This document shows, piece after piece, positions 47,601 through 62,100 of a stretch of 64,000 nucleotides of DNA (positions are counted from its first letter, which is position 1; every line of letters starts with the position of its first letter). Under the pieces are notes generated by a model. It was not told the origin of the DNA. It made no database searches and saw only the letters and a list, made by a program, of their open reading frames with translations. The DNA is from Strongyloides papillosus (Eukaryota > Nematoda > Chromadorea > Rhabditida > Strongyloididae). The position numbers were made by a program, and so were the translations under genes. The stretch spans positions 310,001 to 374,000 of the forward strand of contig SRSI01000068.1 in NCBI GenBank assembly GCA_005656395.1, written 5' to 3'.

Positions 47601-47763
47601 CATTTTTTAGATTGTTAGTTTTATTTACGTTAGTAAAAATACTATTTACATTTTACTTAATTTTTATTAATTGCAGACTATTATTTATTTTCAGTATAGT
47701 ATACGGGAGATCGTCAAACTTTTTTAACTTTTATTCTTCTATTTATATTAACAAATCACCACG
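44690..47763. other. Divergent intergenic region, 3.1 kb
   Basis: It lies between the divergent BRICHOS-like gene and the kinesin gene. A less AT-rich block at about 44,880-45,330 is probably the promoter of the BRICHOS-like gene. Inside it is a partial palindrome around GGTACC at 45097 with flanking GGGG/CCCC and a TGATAAG-type GATA site on the minus strand. No gene or RNA feature is seen in the rest. Confidence 0.45.
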
Positions 47764-49909
47764 ATGAATATATTTTGTGAGGGTATGAATGTCGATATTA
47801 AACGTTCTGATGGACGAGTCCATGGAGCCTGTATATCTCAAGTTAACTCAGTAAAACAATGTGTCCATGTTGAATGGTATGAAGCTGTAAGTTGATTTTT
47901 ATCATAACATTTATTTAATCTATTTCATGTAGGGAGAGACAAAAGGAAAGGAATTGCCGATTAAGACCCTCTTAGCGACAAATCCAATGTTGGCACAGAT
48001 GTATCAAAAAAGTTTAAATAATATGACAACATCTTCAACTTTTCAACAAGAAAGTAATAACGCATCTAATAAATTAGTCAGTCCCTCTAGCAGTGAACAA
48101 CCAAAAGTTAAACAGCCAACAAAAACCTCTGTTCGTAATTCGATGTTTGTAACCCCGACAACAGAGCTCCCCAAGAAAATTCTAACTCCTTCTTCAGGAT
48201 CTATTAAATTCTTTGATGAAGAAGCGTTAAAAGAAGATTTAAACAAGACAACATATTCAACACCTCCTAAAAATAAGCCTAACCCTATCAAACCACCAAC
48301 AAAAAGTCAAACTGTTCTGGAAATAGAAAGGCTTGCAAAAGAAAGAGAAGAAAGGAGAGCCAAACAAATTGAGGACAAAAAACAAAAAGAACAATTAAGA
48401 AAAGTTGATCCAAATAATCCAAATTGGGAATACTACAATCAAATTCGTGATATACAAAGTGGTCTGTCATTCAAACCACTCGTTCCAACATTAAATATCT
48501 CTGAGAAACGTATTGCAGTATGTGTTCGTGTAAGACCTTTATCAGAGAAAGAAACAAAAAGAAACGAAATTGAGATTTTGTCAATTCCAAATTCTAAACT
48601 TCTTATGGTTCATCAACCACAAGCAAAGGTTGACACAACAAAATATATTCAAAATTATAACTTTGATTTCGATTGTGTTTTTGATGAGCATGCAACTAAT
48701 GATAATATTTATAAAGTTACAACACAGCCATTAGTACAAACATTTTTTGATCAAGGTTTTGTTACCTGTTTTGCATATGGTCAAACAGGATCTGGTAAAA
48801 CTTTTACAATGAGTGGTTCTAAAGGAGGCACAGAAAATAATACTAAAGGTATTTATGCTCAGACATCTAAGGAAATATTCGATAAGTTAAATTCGCCACA
48901 ATTTAGAAATTCGGGATTATATATAGATTGTGCTTTCTTTGAAATATATGGGAATAAAGCCTATGATTTATTAAACAATAGGACAGAGTTAAGAGTACTG
49001 GCTGATAATAATGATGAAGTTCAGATTGTTGGATTAAAGACACAACAATGTAGTACAGACTCTGAAGTACTTCAAGTCATTAAGAAAGGGGTCTTAAAGA
49101 GGATCTCTGGCCAGACATCTGCAAATGCCACATCATCTCGATCACATGCCATATTTCAATTTATTCTTAAATCTAATGATGGGAAATTATGGGGTAAATT
49201 ATCGCTTGTTGATTTAGCTGGAAATGAGCGTGGTGCTGATACAGGTAACAGTGATCTTCAAACAAGAAGAGAGAGTGCTGCAATAAATAAAAGTTTATTG
49301 GCTCTCAAGGAGTGTATCCGCCACATGTCAGATCCAACTAAAGAGCATGTACCGTTCAGAAATAGTGCTTTAACACAATTTTTAAAAGATTCTTTCGTTG
49401 GAAAGAATTCAAAATTATGTATGATTGCAATGGTATCTCCAGCTATTGGTTCATGTGAAGCTACTTTAAATACATTACGTTATGCTTATGCTGTAAAACA
49501 ATTATTAGGTGATAAGGATTCATCAAGTATGGATGATATTTATATGAAGTACGGTGATTTAGAAGAAGATTTTGATGAAAGCCCAAAAGGAAATGAATCA
49601 ATTCTTCCCAATGCATTATCTGATGTTAATGATTGTAAAGATTCAATGATTCAAGTTGCTGAAAAATCACTTAAAAAACTAAATATTTTATCAAATAATT
49701 TGGAGAAATTTATTAACAAAGGAAATTCAGTTTCCTCTAATGACATTCAATCGTATGTAGATGATCTTACAAGATTTATCTCTATTTTTAAACCTCAAAT
49801 GAATAATTTAATAACAGAGTTGGAGGTTGAATCTAACCAATTAAATGAATGCCTTCAAAGTTGTGTAGAGAACAGAAAGCCAAAAGGAGTTAAAATCAAT
49901 CGAAATTAG
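47764..49909 (+). CDS. klp-7: Kinesin-13 microtubule depolymerase (KLP-7/MCAK type)
   Basis: Exons 47764-47886 and 47933-49909 (intron 46 nt) encode 699 aa. The N-terminal domain starts with the kinesin-13 pattern VDIKRSDGRVHGA, VHVEWYEAGETKGKE. A Ser/Pro/Lys-rich linker and a basic, charged neck helix (about 165-200) follow. The motor domain spans about 233-565, with P-loop GQTGSGKTFTM (about 324-333), switch I NATSSRSHA, switch II LVDLAGNERGAD and RNSALTQFLKDSF. An internal motor with this N-terminus is diagnostic of kinesin-13, which removes tubulin from microtubule ends and corrects kinetochore attachment. The C-terminal 130 residues contain a short coiled coil. Convergent with the PAQR gene (103 nt between stops). 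Confidence 0.94.
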
Positions 49910-50012
49910 TTTGTTTTTTTTAATTATTGTAAATAAATGTATATAACAATAATCAGTGTTGTTACTAATTACTTTATTCTTTTTTTTTAAATAAATAATA
50001 TGTATTGAGAAT

Positions 50013-51111
50013 CTAATTTTCTTTTATCTTTAAGGAAGCTTCACATTGTGAAAATGCACAGCAATTATTCACCAAGTAGAATTCAGAAGGTGAACAGTCA
50101 ATTTTTTCTGTCTCCGAATATGTCCTTTTCATCAATATTTTTATAAAAATATGATAAATTACAAGCACACCAACTAGCGTTATTAGTAGACATCCTTTTT
50201 TAAACCAACAAAAGGATGTTATACTTTCATCCTTTACATTATCTATATAAGCAGCTTCACATAAATTCCATGTTACCATAAATATACAACAATGAAACAA
50301 CTAAAAATGTCAGTTATTATTAAGAAAACTAAATTACCTGATGACTATACCCAATGACATCAAATCTTCCTTCAACAAATCTTTCAGGAATTTTACTACT
50401 CATAAAAAAAGCTGATAAAAATAGCCATCCAATTGCATTTATATTTAATTGAAGGGAAGTATCTTTATTTAAATTAGAATTGGCAAAATATCTTTCCAGT
50501 AATGGTACATATGTCCATAAAGCCACAATGATAGAGGAAATAAGTTTTATCCAATTTCTTCCTTTCCAAAAATTTTTAAAGACAAATAAATAACTAGTAC
50601 ACATAAATTGTAATCCTAAGCTTAGAAACAATAGGCATGGAATATAACCAAAATCATACCATACTCCTTGAGATTTTGAATTAAGATATCTTTGAATTCC
50701 AGTACAAATAGAGAAATATGATATACCAAAAAAATCTATTAATAACCAATAGACGTGACTTGAATAACATTTTGAATGTAAAAGGTGTGAGAATGAGGAA
50801 CAGATGAATAAATTTATTATACCACTATATAGAATAAATAAATTAAAATTAGGACCATTGTTTGATATTAAGTCAGGATATAAATAGTTTATTGATATAT
50901 ATACTGCAGGTAAAAAATGCGTCCAAAAATTAAGCTGAAATTATAGTTTAAAAAAGCAATTATTTTGTTTATTTCTTAAATTTACCATCTCATTATTTGG
51001 CATAAAAGCAGATAATAAATAATATATTGTCGATTTGTGGAGTGGACGATATGATGTCAGTATGTGATGTCTTCGTAAAATTACTGGAGTATCATCAATG
51101 TCTATTAACAT
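50013..51111 (-). CDS. PAQR family seven-transmembrane protein (mPR-like)
   Basis: Minus-strand exons 51111-50986, 50934-50338 and 50300-50013 (introns 51 and 37 nt) encode 336 aa. PAQR signatures are present: NEMLNFWTH after the first splice, the SSFSHLLHS motif, the Asp of LLIDFFGIS, and KIPERFVEGRFDVIGYSHQLFH spanning the last splice. The His residues of SHLLH and SHQLFH and the Asp are the family's zinc-site residues. Seven or more hydrophobic segments are visible. Family members act as membrane progestin or adiponectin-type receptors, or as lipid hydrolases that keep membranes fluid; overall pattern and short N-terminus favour the mPR branch. The C-terminal tail is Cys-rich and polar. 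Confidence 0.85.
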
Positions 51112-53119
51112 TTTAAATATAACTTTAATATTCTATTTTTAATAATATAAATAATCTAAAAAAAATATTTAAAAATTAATGTTTTAATTAATTTATAATG
51201 TTAAAATTATGAATATAATTTTATTAAATGAATAGGCAACATGAGATATGTCAAAGAGGGAATGTTTTAATGTCATTTAGTAGAAAAAATTGAAATAACT
51301 TGAATTAACTATAAAGCAGGATTCTGTAAATTATCTTTTTTACTGATATAATTTAGCAATTACTGTTTAACATATTATTCTATTTAAACACACTTTTTTA
51401 TTGGATTAGAGAAATATATGTGATATAGCATTCCGTTGCAGACACTATTTGATTCTTCGATTTAAATTTTAATTCCTATGGTACTCATTTTTTATAACAA
51501 TTTTAGGATATAATTCATACATTCCTATCTATTCAGGATTAAAAAAATCATAATTTATGTTCAAAAACTATACATATTTTGTAAAAATAAATCTTTGAAC
51601 ATCAAAAATTTAGACAAAAAAAAATTAAAAATAAATGCTCACTATATCACTACTATTTTTCAATAATAGAAATAATGTTTTATCTTAAATATTTGCGTGA
51701 AACGCAAGGGGGCCCTTACTTTGTAGATAATCGAAATAAAATTTTTAAACATTTAAAAAAATACCCCAGCAATTTTATTTTTTGGTAGTTCAATAAATCT
51801 TTATATAATGTTAATTTCGTGTCTATTTAATTATTTAGAATAACTTAACAAAAACCAATTACATGGGAAATTCAAAAAAAGATGTATATAATAAAATTAC
51901 AATTGTATAATGCTAAATTTGACATATTACAAAATATTATTATTACATGTTCAATTTAATTAAGCATAAATTATTTTTATATTAATGTGGTTTTGTCATT
52001 GTAATTGAATTATAAATATCTTTTCAAATATTTTTCGTTTAAATGGGAATTTTAGCGATTTTAATTATTTTTTTTAAATATATAAACAATAAACTTTTTC
52101 TTATATTTGATTAAAATAAAAGAAATAGATTTAAGGAGAAAAAAGTGCCTTATCAATGGTCCATACTTTTGGCGTAACTATTAAAAACACAATCTAAAAT
52201 TTATGATGTATTAGTTGTTTGGGACTAACTATTATAAAGTGAATTTTCTTTTATGATTTGGGTATTATGAATGAATATATAAGTATAGTTTTTTCAATTG
52301 TTTATGGAAAAAATTGAGCTAGTTTAGATAGTAAGGAGAATTTTATAACACCATATTATTTTTCAGTACATTGTTAGATATAGTAAAACTAAAAAGGTAA
52401 CAAATAACATATAAAGTTGAAAAAGTAAATATATTATGTTCAAGTGCATCAAAAATAAGTATCAAATAAACAAATTTATTTATCCTTTATTCAAAATAAG
52501 TTTTATTTATGAAATCTACATATAACAATACTATGTAATTTTGTTTTCATGGTTTTGAAATTGATATGATAACATATAAAAATAACTTACATTCCTATAA
52601 ACTTTATTTTTTGATTAAAATAAAAGTTCAAAAATGTCTTTTTTGAAGATTCAAAAAAGAAAGATTTAATAATGCACTGAAAATACAATTAAAGTTTTTA
52701 TTTTTTAGAGATAAGCTTTAAATTGCATGAACAATAGCGAATATTGTTTTTAGCTTGCAGTTATATAAGTATAAATAGACAAAAGAAATTTTAAAAATTT
52801 TTATTTTTTGTCTATAATACAACATAGTTTTGAAATTAAACAAAAGTGATTGATGTTTTCTTTTAGCTTATTCAATTATATTACGATAACATTATAAATT
52901 TTGAGATATAATCTTAGTATTATTTCTAAATAAAATTTTTAACAAGAAATATGAGTATCTATTGTAATTTTTAAAAATTTTTTTAATAAATTTTTTGCGA
53001 AAACAATTATTTGTTTAATTAAAACATTTATTTTGAAAAAAATAAACTACATATTTTTGTAGGATACAAAAAATATTATAATACTAAATTATAAGAAAAA
53101 ACACTAGAGTAAATTCAAT
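51112..53119. other. Intergenic 2 kb, no gene seen
   Basis: It is very AT-rich. It contains the promoter of the PAQR gene and the 3' UTR of the CCDC88 homologue; an AATAAA on the minus strand near 53,025-53,035 fits the latter. No repeat or RNA gene was recognised. Confidence 0.5.
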
Positions 53120-56100
53120 TTACAAACATCCGTAATTCTGCCATTTCTCCTCTACAGAAATCTTTTCTGAATTATTAGATTCTATATATGGATAAGTTTC
53201 TTCTTCCATTTCCACATTTTCATACACACTTAATGACTTGTCATTTTCACGATTAAGATGACGACGCTCTCCCTCTCCAGGGATATTTTTTGGTGATGAA
53301 GAAAAGAAAGATGATGTATCATTTTCAGTTTTTGGTGTAGATGTCGCTTTAGGTTTGAAATGTTTCATATTTAAGTTTGGAGTCCCTGAGCGGGAATGTG
53401 TTTGTTGATATTGTGTATAAGATGGTGGTTTTTTACCATATGGTGGAGGGAGGTCTTTATTTTTGTTATTAGTAAGTAATGATGGTTGTCTAAGAGACAT
53501 TTGTCGATATTGAAAAGGGGCATTACTTTTTGATGGAACTGGTGGAGTTGAAGGATAATGTTGAACTGGTACTTCTACGTTTTCGTAATTTTTATTTATA
53601 TTGGCTACTTCATAATCCGTTGACCCAGCTGTAGAGGACCGGCCATCATATGATGGAATATGGAAATTATTACCACTGTATCCATTTCGGTACCGTATAT
53701 GATTCAAATTACTTCTTGATGAAATTGTTTCGGATGCAGACTTTTGTATTCCATTTGGTTTTATATAATTATTAATACTTTCGTATTCTACGGAATTTGC
53801 ATCTCCCTCTGATGAGCTACATGTACCAATTCCATTCATAGCATATTCTGAATTAAAATGATGTTCAACTGAAAAAAAAATATTTTATCATTAAATATTT
53901 AAAGAAAAATTTGAAATGTAATTTTCCTGGAATTCATATCGTGTCTCTTCATTGTTTTCAAAACAATAAAATATTATTCATGCAAAATTTGTGCAAAAAT
54001 TTTATTCAGTTTTATAAAAATATCCAATACATATAATTAAAATGAAAAATAATAAGTAGTTATAATCATGCAATTAAAAAAGTTACTAAATAATTAATCA
54101 CTGGAACAATTAGCAAGACATGCTTTGACAAAATAAAAAAAATATATGTAAAATGGTAAGACAATAAAAATACATTATACATAATATAAAAGAGATCTTG
54201 TGAAAGTTAAGGAATAGATAAAAATAAAAAATAATCATGCATTTTCATATAAACTGTTTGGACGGTGACGACGATTCACTATACTTAGTGCTGTGGTAGT
54301 TGAATCACAAATTTCATTTGAATCATTTGCTGGTATGTTAGCTTTATCAGATAAACATTTTTGTTCTTTCACATTTGGTTTGTAGGTTTCTGTATCGTTT
54401 TTGATTGCTTTTCTATTTCTACTGATTGGTAGAAAACAACAAGCCAATCCTTTAGCACCATTTGCTGCAACAGAAGATTTAACGTCTGGCATTTTTCGGG
54501 AGGGAAATCTCTCGATTGGAGATTTTAGGTATCTAAGTGATCTTGTTGTCAGTGATTGTCTTTCAAATGATTTTCGTTTTGTTTCAATAAAAGTGATATC
54601 TTCTACAGTACAAGATTCACTACTATTAAAATTTCCATAATTATAATATGAAATATTTCTATCTATTAATTTTGGCATAACTTTTTGACAATTATCATTT
54701 AATGGTTTTGGAATAATTTCACAATTTTGTGATTCACTTAATTTTGGTGCAACTGATTTTTTAGTAATATTAATTAAATCCTCAGTCTCATGCAATGACT
54801 TTGGATTTGGTGCAAACTTAAAGTTAGATGATTTGTCTCGTGCTGACATCATCTTAAATTGATCGGGAGTAGACGATGAAGAGGAGGAATATGAATGATA
54901 AGAAGTATCACTATAAGAATGTAAATAAACACCAGAGTCATTTCCAACGTCCAAACAATCATCATTATTCTTGTCATAATGATAGAATGTATTATTTTCA
55001 GACATTGGAGTTTCTGATCTACTATAAAAGGTGGAAGAGGGGCGATTTATATTTTTATTCAACTGACCGTCAGGGTAATTTGTTAGCTTAGCACTCATTG
55101 TTGGTGGCATAAGTGTTTCCTCGTTTGAATTTGTGCTACTTCCACAATCTTCTGATGAAGATGAGGGGTGAATGTTAGGTAGTTGTTTTTGTAATTTTTT
55201 TACAGGTAAGGGCATTTTGAATGTCTTGTCATTCTTGGATACATTATTACCTTTATCATTTATTGGTGATTTTTTATCAAGATTTTTATATTGGTCTGAA
55301 ATTTTTTCTTCTAACATTTCTTTAATATTCCCAAAGTTTTCTAGTTGTCTCTGAAATTAGTTAAATTAATTGAAAATACAAAGCTTTTAAACATACCTCA
55401 TATCCTTGATCTTTAATATAATATGTATCTTTATTATTACCATTTCTCTGATGAAGTAATTCTTTATTTTTTCTTTCAAGATTATTACACAAATCATTTA
55501 ACATATTTCTTTCTCTTTCAAAGATATTCTTTAATTTTTTGATTTCATCTCTTAATTCTTGTATTTCGTGGTCCTTTTTAACAAGAATCTTCTTCATTTC
55601 ATCTATTTGAATTTCTAATCCATTATTCTTCTTAATCATCAATGCTTCATTTTTTATTGCCATTTGATAATCTTCGTTCAGTCGATTAAATTGATTTCTA
55701 ATATCATTTAATTCCTTTCTGATTTTATTGTCTTCAATTTGTTGGGCAACGAGTTGTCTTTGATTTTGAACATTAATAGAACGTTCCTCATAAAGTTCTT
55801 CCTCTAAATTGCGATTTTTCTTTAAGCATTGTTCCATATTTGCTTGTAATTCATAAAATTCAGAATCACTCTTTAATTGAGATTTTAAATGTTCAATTTC
55901 TGAACGTCTCATATTATAGTCGTTAACCAAGTTACCGTAGATGTTATTTAAACAATCATAATCTTTCATAAGATTTTCGTATGCAGTTTCGAAGTCCCTC
56001 AATTTCTTGAGATATTCATTTTTCTCGGATAATGTAACTTGTGCTTGTTTTCTTAGTGTTTTAATGTCTGAATTTAGTGACTCGTTTAATGATGTAATGT

Positions 56101-59100
56101 TTTCTAGATTTGAACTCATGTTTCTTTTTTCGTTTTCTAAATCTTTAATTTTCTTTAGATTAATTTTATTACTATTTTCTAATACTTCTAATTGCCTTAT
56201 TTTACTTTCAAATTGAACAATTTTTTCTTTATTCTCTTTATTTTCCTTAATGAGACTTTCTTTTTCTTCACTTATGCATGGAATATCATTACTATCTTTT
56301 CTCAATCCTTCAATGTCCTTTTTCAATACATCTAACTCATCAATTTGTTTTTGACGTTCAGTCCTTAATGCATCCGCTTGTTTTCTGGCAGCATTAAAAC
56401 TCTCCATAAAGACGGAGTCAATGGCAGTTACTAAATCAGAGTCATCCTTACTACAAATATTTTCTAATGTATTATTCATTTCACTTCCTAAAAATTGTTC
56501 ACCGTTTATTTTCATTGTTGTGATAACTGTTCTTAATCTACTTATAAGATCAGAAATTTTGTTTCTTTCACTTTCTACCTCTGTACTTAATTTTTTGATT
56601 TTAAGGTTATCTGTTTGTATTTGCATTTTTAGTGAATCTCTTTCTGATTCAATCTCTGAAAGAGCATAACATTTTTCTGATAGATTTTGTTCGTTAATTT
56701 TTAATTTTCTCGATAAATTATCAATTTCCAAACATTTTAGATTTAACTTATTAATTGTTTCATCACAGTTTTCTAATTTCATTTTTAAAACATTTCTTTC
56801 ATTTTCAAGAGTTCTTTTCTCTCTAACTACATTTGAATTGTCGACACTCATTTTATCTATAATTTGTTTCAAATCATCGATTTCATGTTTTTGCTTCTTT
56901 TTATCGTTTTTAACTTCTTCCAGTAAACTTTCAATTTCACTTTTCTTGTGGTTAATTTCATAAATAATTTTTTCTTTTTCATCTAAAACATTTTTCAATT
57001 CTGAAATTTCTTTATTAACTACGGCTTCAGTCTCAGTTTTCAAATCTGTTTGAAGTTCCAGCAATTGTATCGTCGTATCTTCAAGTGTCTTGCTTAGAGT
57101 AATTTTATCAGCCTTAAGTCCATCGACTTCCCTTAGAAGTTCTTCTTTCTTCACTTCTTCATGACTTAAGGTTTTCTTAATCTCTGAAAGTGCTTTTTCT
57201 TTTTCAAGTAACTCTTTTTTATACATTTCAATCTCATTATCAAGTTTACTGCAAGCGTCTAATTTATGATTTGTTTCGTTTTGCAAATTAAAAGAATTTT
57301 CTAGCTGATTTTTTAAGTTCTGATTTTCAAATATAAGTTCAGCTATTTTAGGTCTTTCACAATATTCTATCTCTTCTGCTAAAGTTAATGAATTCTCTTT
57401 TAGCAAAGAATTTGTATTATTTAACTCTAGTTGTTGTTGTGATTCAGAATATAGATGTTCTAATGTTTCAACTTGACATTTTAATTTATGATTCTCCATC
57501 ATGTAATTTTTGGAATTCTCTCTTTCTTTCTCTATGTCCATTTGTAATTCTTTATTAATAGCTTCTTGTTCAGATAATTGTTTTTCGAAAATTGATAATT
57601 GATATACTCTATTTTTTAAGTGTTCCTCTTTTTCTTTTTGTAATTTTAAATTATCATTAAATGTCGTTACTTCTTTCTCTAAATCTTTCACTCTGTTCCT
57701 ATAGAAGTCATAATCTGAAAGTTTCTTCTTCATGTTTTCATAATCACTCATTTTTCTTTCAGCATCAGAAAGTTGGTGTTTCAAACAATGCGCTTCATCT
57801 TGCCACTGTTGGGCTGCTACGGAATCTTTTAATAATTTTTTAACTTCTTCCTCATATTTACTTAACTTTTTTTCTTTTATTTTGAGATTATCCATAAGTC
57901 CAGCTATTGTGTCATCTCTTTCATAAATCGCATCTTTTAATTTTCTATTTTCATCAGTTAATTCTGTTATTTTAAGGTTTTCACTTCTTTCGAAAGTAGT
58001 TGGAGATGGTGTCCTTGTACTTCCGCGATCGGATAATTCATTCATATTTTTAACAGAATTATATGAAGAAGTTGTTGATGAGTATGTTAAGGCATTCCCA
58101 CCAATAGAAGCATTGGTTGATGAAGCAGAGTCAGATTCCATGTCTAATGCTAATTCCAATAAACATTTGGCATAAGAATCTCTTTCTTTCATGATTTTTT
58201 GAAAGTTTTGTAATAAAGCATAAAAATGTTCTTCATCATGTGATAATTGTAAAGAACCTATATCCATTGTGTATTCACTATCATCAGTAATCTATAAAAA
58301 AAAACCATGATTAGGTACAATCTTTAAAAAGAATTCGAATTTTTACCTTTTTAATCTCAGATAACAATGCATTTTGAAGATCACAACTCATAGTTTTAAA
58401 TCGCGCAACAAAATATTCCTTTCTTTCACACTGAACTGTACATCCGAAAAGAAGAAATAATAATTTATTCATTTCATGTCCTGATTGATCTATAAAAAAA
58501 ATTAATTTATAAAAGTTTTTATGCAACATATAAAAAAATAGGTTTTTTTAAATAATTTATTTTTAATGTATATAAAGTTAAAGTACTGTCATTTATTAAT
58601 TGCACCTAAATTACCAGAAATTAATTAATTACTATAGTGTAAAAGACTAGGCCAAAAAAGAAAATATCAATATGATAGTACAATTAAGCAGTAAATGACT
58701 CTCTACTTAGGTGTTAAATTAATTTAGTACCATCATATTGCATAAATACCAATGATAGTATCATTTATCTAAAGAATAAACAAAACTGTTTCAAATCTTT
58801 TATAAAATATATTTTATAATGATATTATACCTGCGAACAAGTTATGAGGATTGGTATAATTTTATGATAACCAAAATATGTATATAAAAATTGTTGTAGT
58901 AAAGATAATGTATATATGTTGTATAGTAGTAATATCATACAAAATAATAAATATAATATTTTATTTAAAAGGAAAAGATGGTATAAAATTGAAGTGTTTT
59001 GAAAGAAAATTTTTAAAATCATTGTTGACAAGATTTAAATAAAAATTATGGGTTAAAATTGTAACAATACTAAAAATCTACATAAGCTTTTGGAAAATGT

Positions 59101-62100
59101 ATAAATGTAATAACACATAATTTTATAATGTATTTTTACAATAACTAATATGTAACTTTTACCATTATGAGATTGAATAATTATTCTAATTTATTTTAAA
59201 ATCAGTATCATGTAGAGCTTATGTTTAAAATTAGAATAATTTCTCTAATAGCATTCTGTTATTTATATAATGAAGAAAATGTAAATTAAGTAAATTGGGG
59301 AAATTTTTAATAAATTTAATATATAAACTAATTTTTTGACCATTATCAGTTTTTTAAGGAAACAATGGAAACAAGAAAACCAGAAAGATAATATAAAGAT
59401 TGTATTATCAATGTAGGAAGGAAATGTATATATTCTTTAAATTACTGTTAAAAGACAAAAGTAAGATGGGCAATGTCATTTTATCTCTTTAAAGTAAGTT
59501 ATGTCTTTGAGATCAACCAACAAGTAATGTGAGTAATTAAAACATTAAAACAAATATAAAAGTTTTGATATAAAGTGCCTAACTGTCATTCTTTAAACTG
59601 ATTCTAATCATAAAAAGATCAGGTGGTAAGTATATGGTCGCGCCAATTCGAGACATTACACCCAACAATATAACTATTTTTAATCTGTTCCTGGCACTGA
59701 AACAATGATAATTAATGTTTATTAACATAACTAAAGGTATCTCCTTTTTTCTTAAATAATAACAACAAACAACAAAGAAATATAATTAAGTAATCAAAGT
59801 TTTTATCATTCTTTGTAAATGTGTTTAATGGTACAATGAAGTACAATTATAGTGTATAGTAGAATTTGGCCATGAAAATAATCTTAATATAAAATTCTTC
59901 AATACATTTTGGTAGTGAAAGAATAACATACAATAGTAAAGAAAATATTTTAATTGAAATGTCAAAAAATTACGTGAAACTTTGCTATAAAGTATAAAAA
60001 GTAGAGAGATAAAAAATTTATTGAACTGGATTGCATAAGTTATAATGACTAGTTCTTGTTTTTAATCTTCCATTCAAATTTCACCATTCACTGATATTTA
60101 TTTAATAATAATAATAACAATAATAAATTAAATAATACAGAAAAATGGTAGAAATAAATATTTCTATAAAATATTCTTATAGATGTTTTAATTGTTCAAA
60201 ACATCCTATTAATGTTTCCCCCTATAGTTGGTAATATTTTCATTATTATATTTAAAAGAATGAATTATTTATAGTAAGATTGGATCATAAAAATATTTGT
60301 AATAATAAAAAGAAGGAAAAAAGCAATTATTAGATATTAGGTTGTTGAATGTTAAGAGATACATAAATATATTTGTAGACAGAAGATGTTTCTTATGACA
60401 TGTTTGATGATTTATTTATATTCAAATATAACTTTTATGCGTATAATTAAATAATAATAAGGATGGTTTGAAAGTATTTCAAAATATGGACAAATATTTA
60501 AACAAATCTTACCTGTTGATGGATTTCTAGCAATTGAAATTAAATCTGGTAGTGACATTACAATCACTCTACCAAGGCGATTCTGAAAATAAAAATAATT
60601 ATTTATCCTTATTTAAACGTATCATTTTTTAATTTATTAATTTACAAAATGTTATTGAATTATTAAAAAAAATATGATATAATTTAATAAACTAAATACA
60701 GTATTAATCATTTCGAAGTCATTATATAATATCAAGTTTTCTATCAAACTAAATGTACGATGTATTAAAAATTAATATCAACATCTAGAAATTTATTAAA
60801 TTGGAATAACACTTAAAAAAATAAGAGAACTTGAATAATTAAATGAAACTTTTTTTGTGGTGTGAGTAAACTTTTTAATATTGACTAAGAGATAAAAAAT
60901 ACTTTTATAATAATATTAGAGTAAAATTAGTTCTACATTCATTTATAATATATTTTTAGAGAAATGATAAGTAAAATAATAACTGAATCATATTAGAAAT
61001 TACTTACTTTACTTACACTACGATCTTCCTATCAAAATTAATAATTCTGGTAAAAGTATAAGAAATCTAATTGATTCCAATAGTTTAAAGAAATAAAATA
61101 TTTTTATATTGTTTTATATTTCGAATGACCCTCATATATATGAATTATATATATAACTTTTCACTATGTTAAATAGTATAAATTTGTTAAAGTAATATTT
61201 TAAAATAAAAAAGTTTTCTTTAAAACAAATATTTAGAAAAAATATAATTTTTATTAACATTTTTTAACATCTAATAAAAACACCATAAAAATTTAAATAT
61301 TTCAATCACCAAACAAATAATGTAATCTTTATCAATCAACTAATAAAAATATAATTGAAAGTTTAAATTAAATGTTATTATATACAGGGCTAATGCATTT
61401 AATGTGTACTTATACTTAATCATAATCTTACCAATAATTCATAATAAAAATATTATTATAAAATTAATAGTTAAATAATAATGATAACAGTTATTATTGT
61501 AAGATTTCGACACTTTAGATAAAATATTACAAATTAAAAAAAAAGGAAAACATAATCGTATAATAAAATAAATGTGTAAATAAATTTTATATGATGTACT
61601 TTTTAAATAATATTCTGAAAAAAATATACTACGTAAATTTTTTATAAAATATTTATAGGAATGGAAGTGTTTTTATGATAAAACTAAAAATACTTCAAAA
61701 AACAAGAAATTAGCTAAATTATATTTCAACAATACTGTATAGGGATATTATAAATATCGTAAAGATGTTTAATTGTATTAATTTTAATTCATAAAACAGG
61801 AATTGATTTATATAGTTTAAATGTTGATATTTATAAGAAAAACAGATTATATAACTTACCTCATAGAATTGGCAGAGATTACTCAACAACACTTTAAGAT
61901 ATTTCAACCTTCCTGTAAAATCCCTAATTTCCAAATTTGAGTTATTAAGTAGATTAAAATCAATGGAATCAGAGTCGCTAAAATTTAGATGAATTAGTAT
62001 ATATTACACAACATTGGCAAATATTTATTTTGTATCATTATCAATAATTGATCATTACATAAAACTATTTTATAGATTATGTCAGATAAATTTTGTAGCG

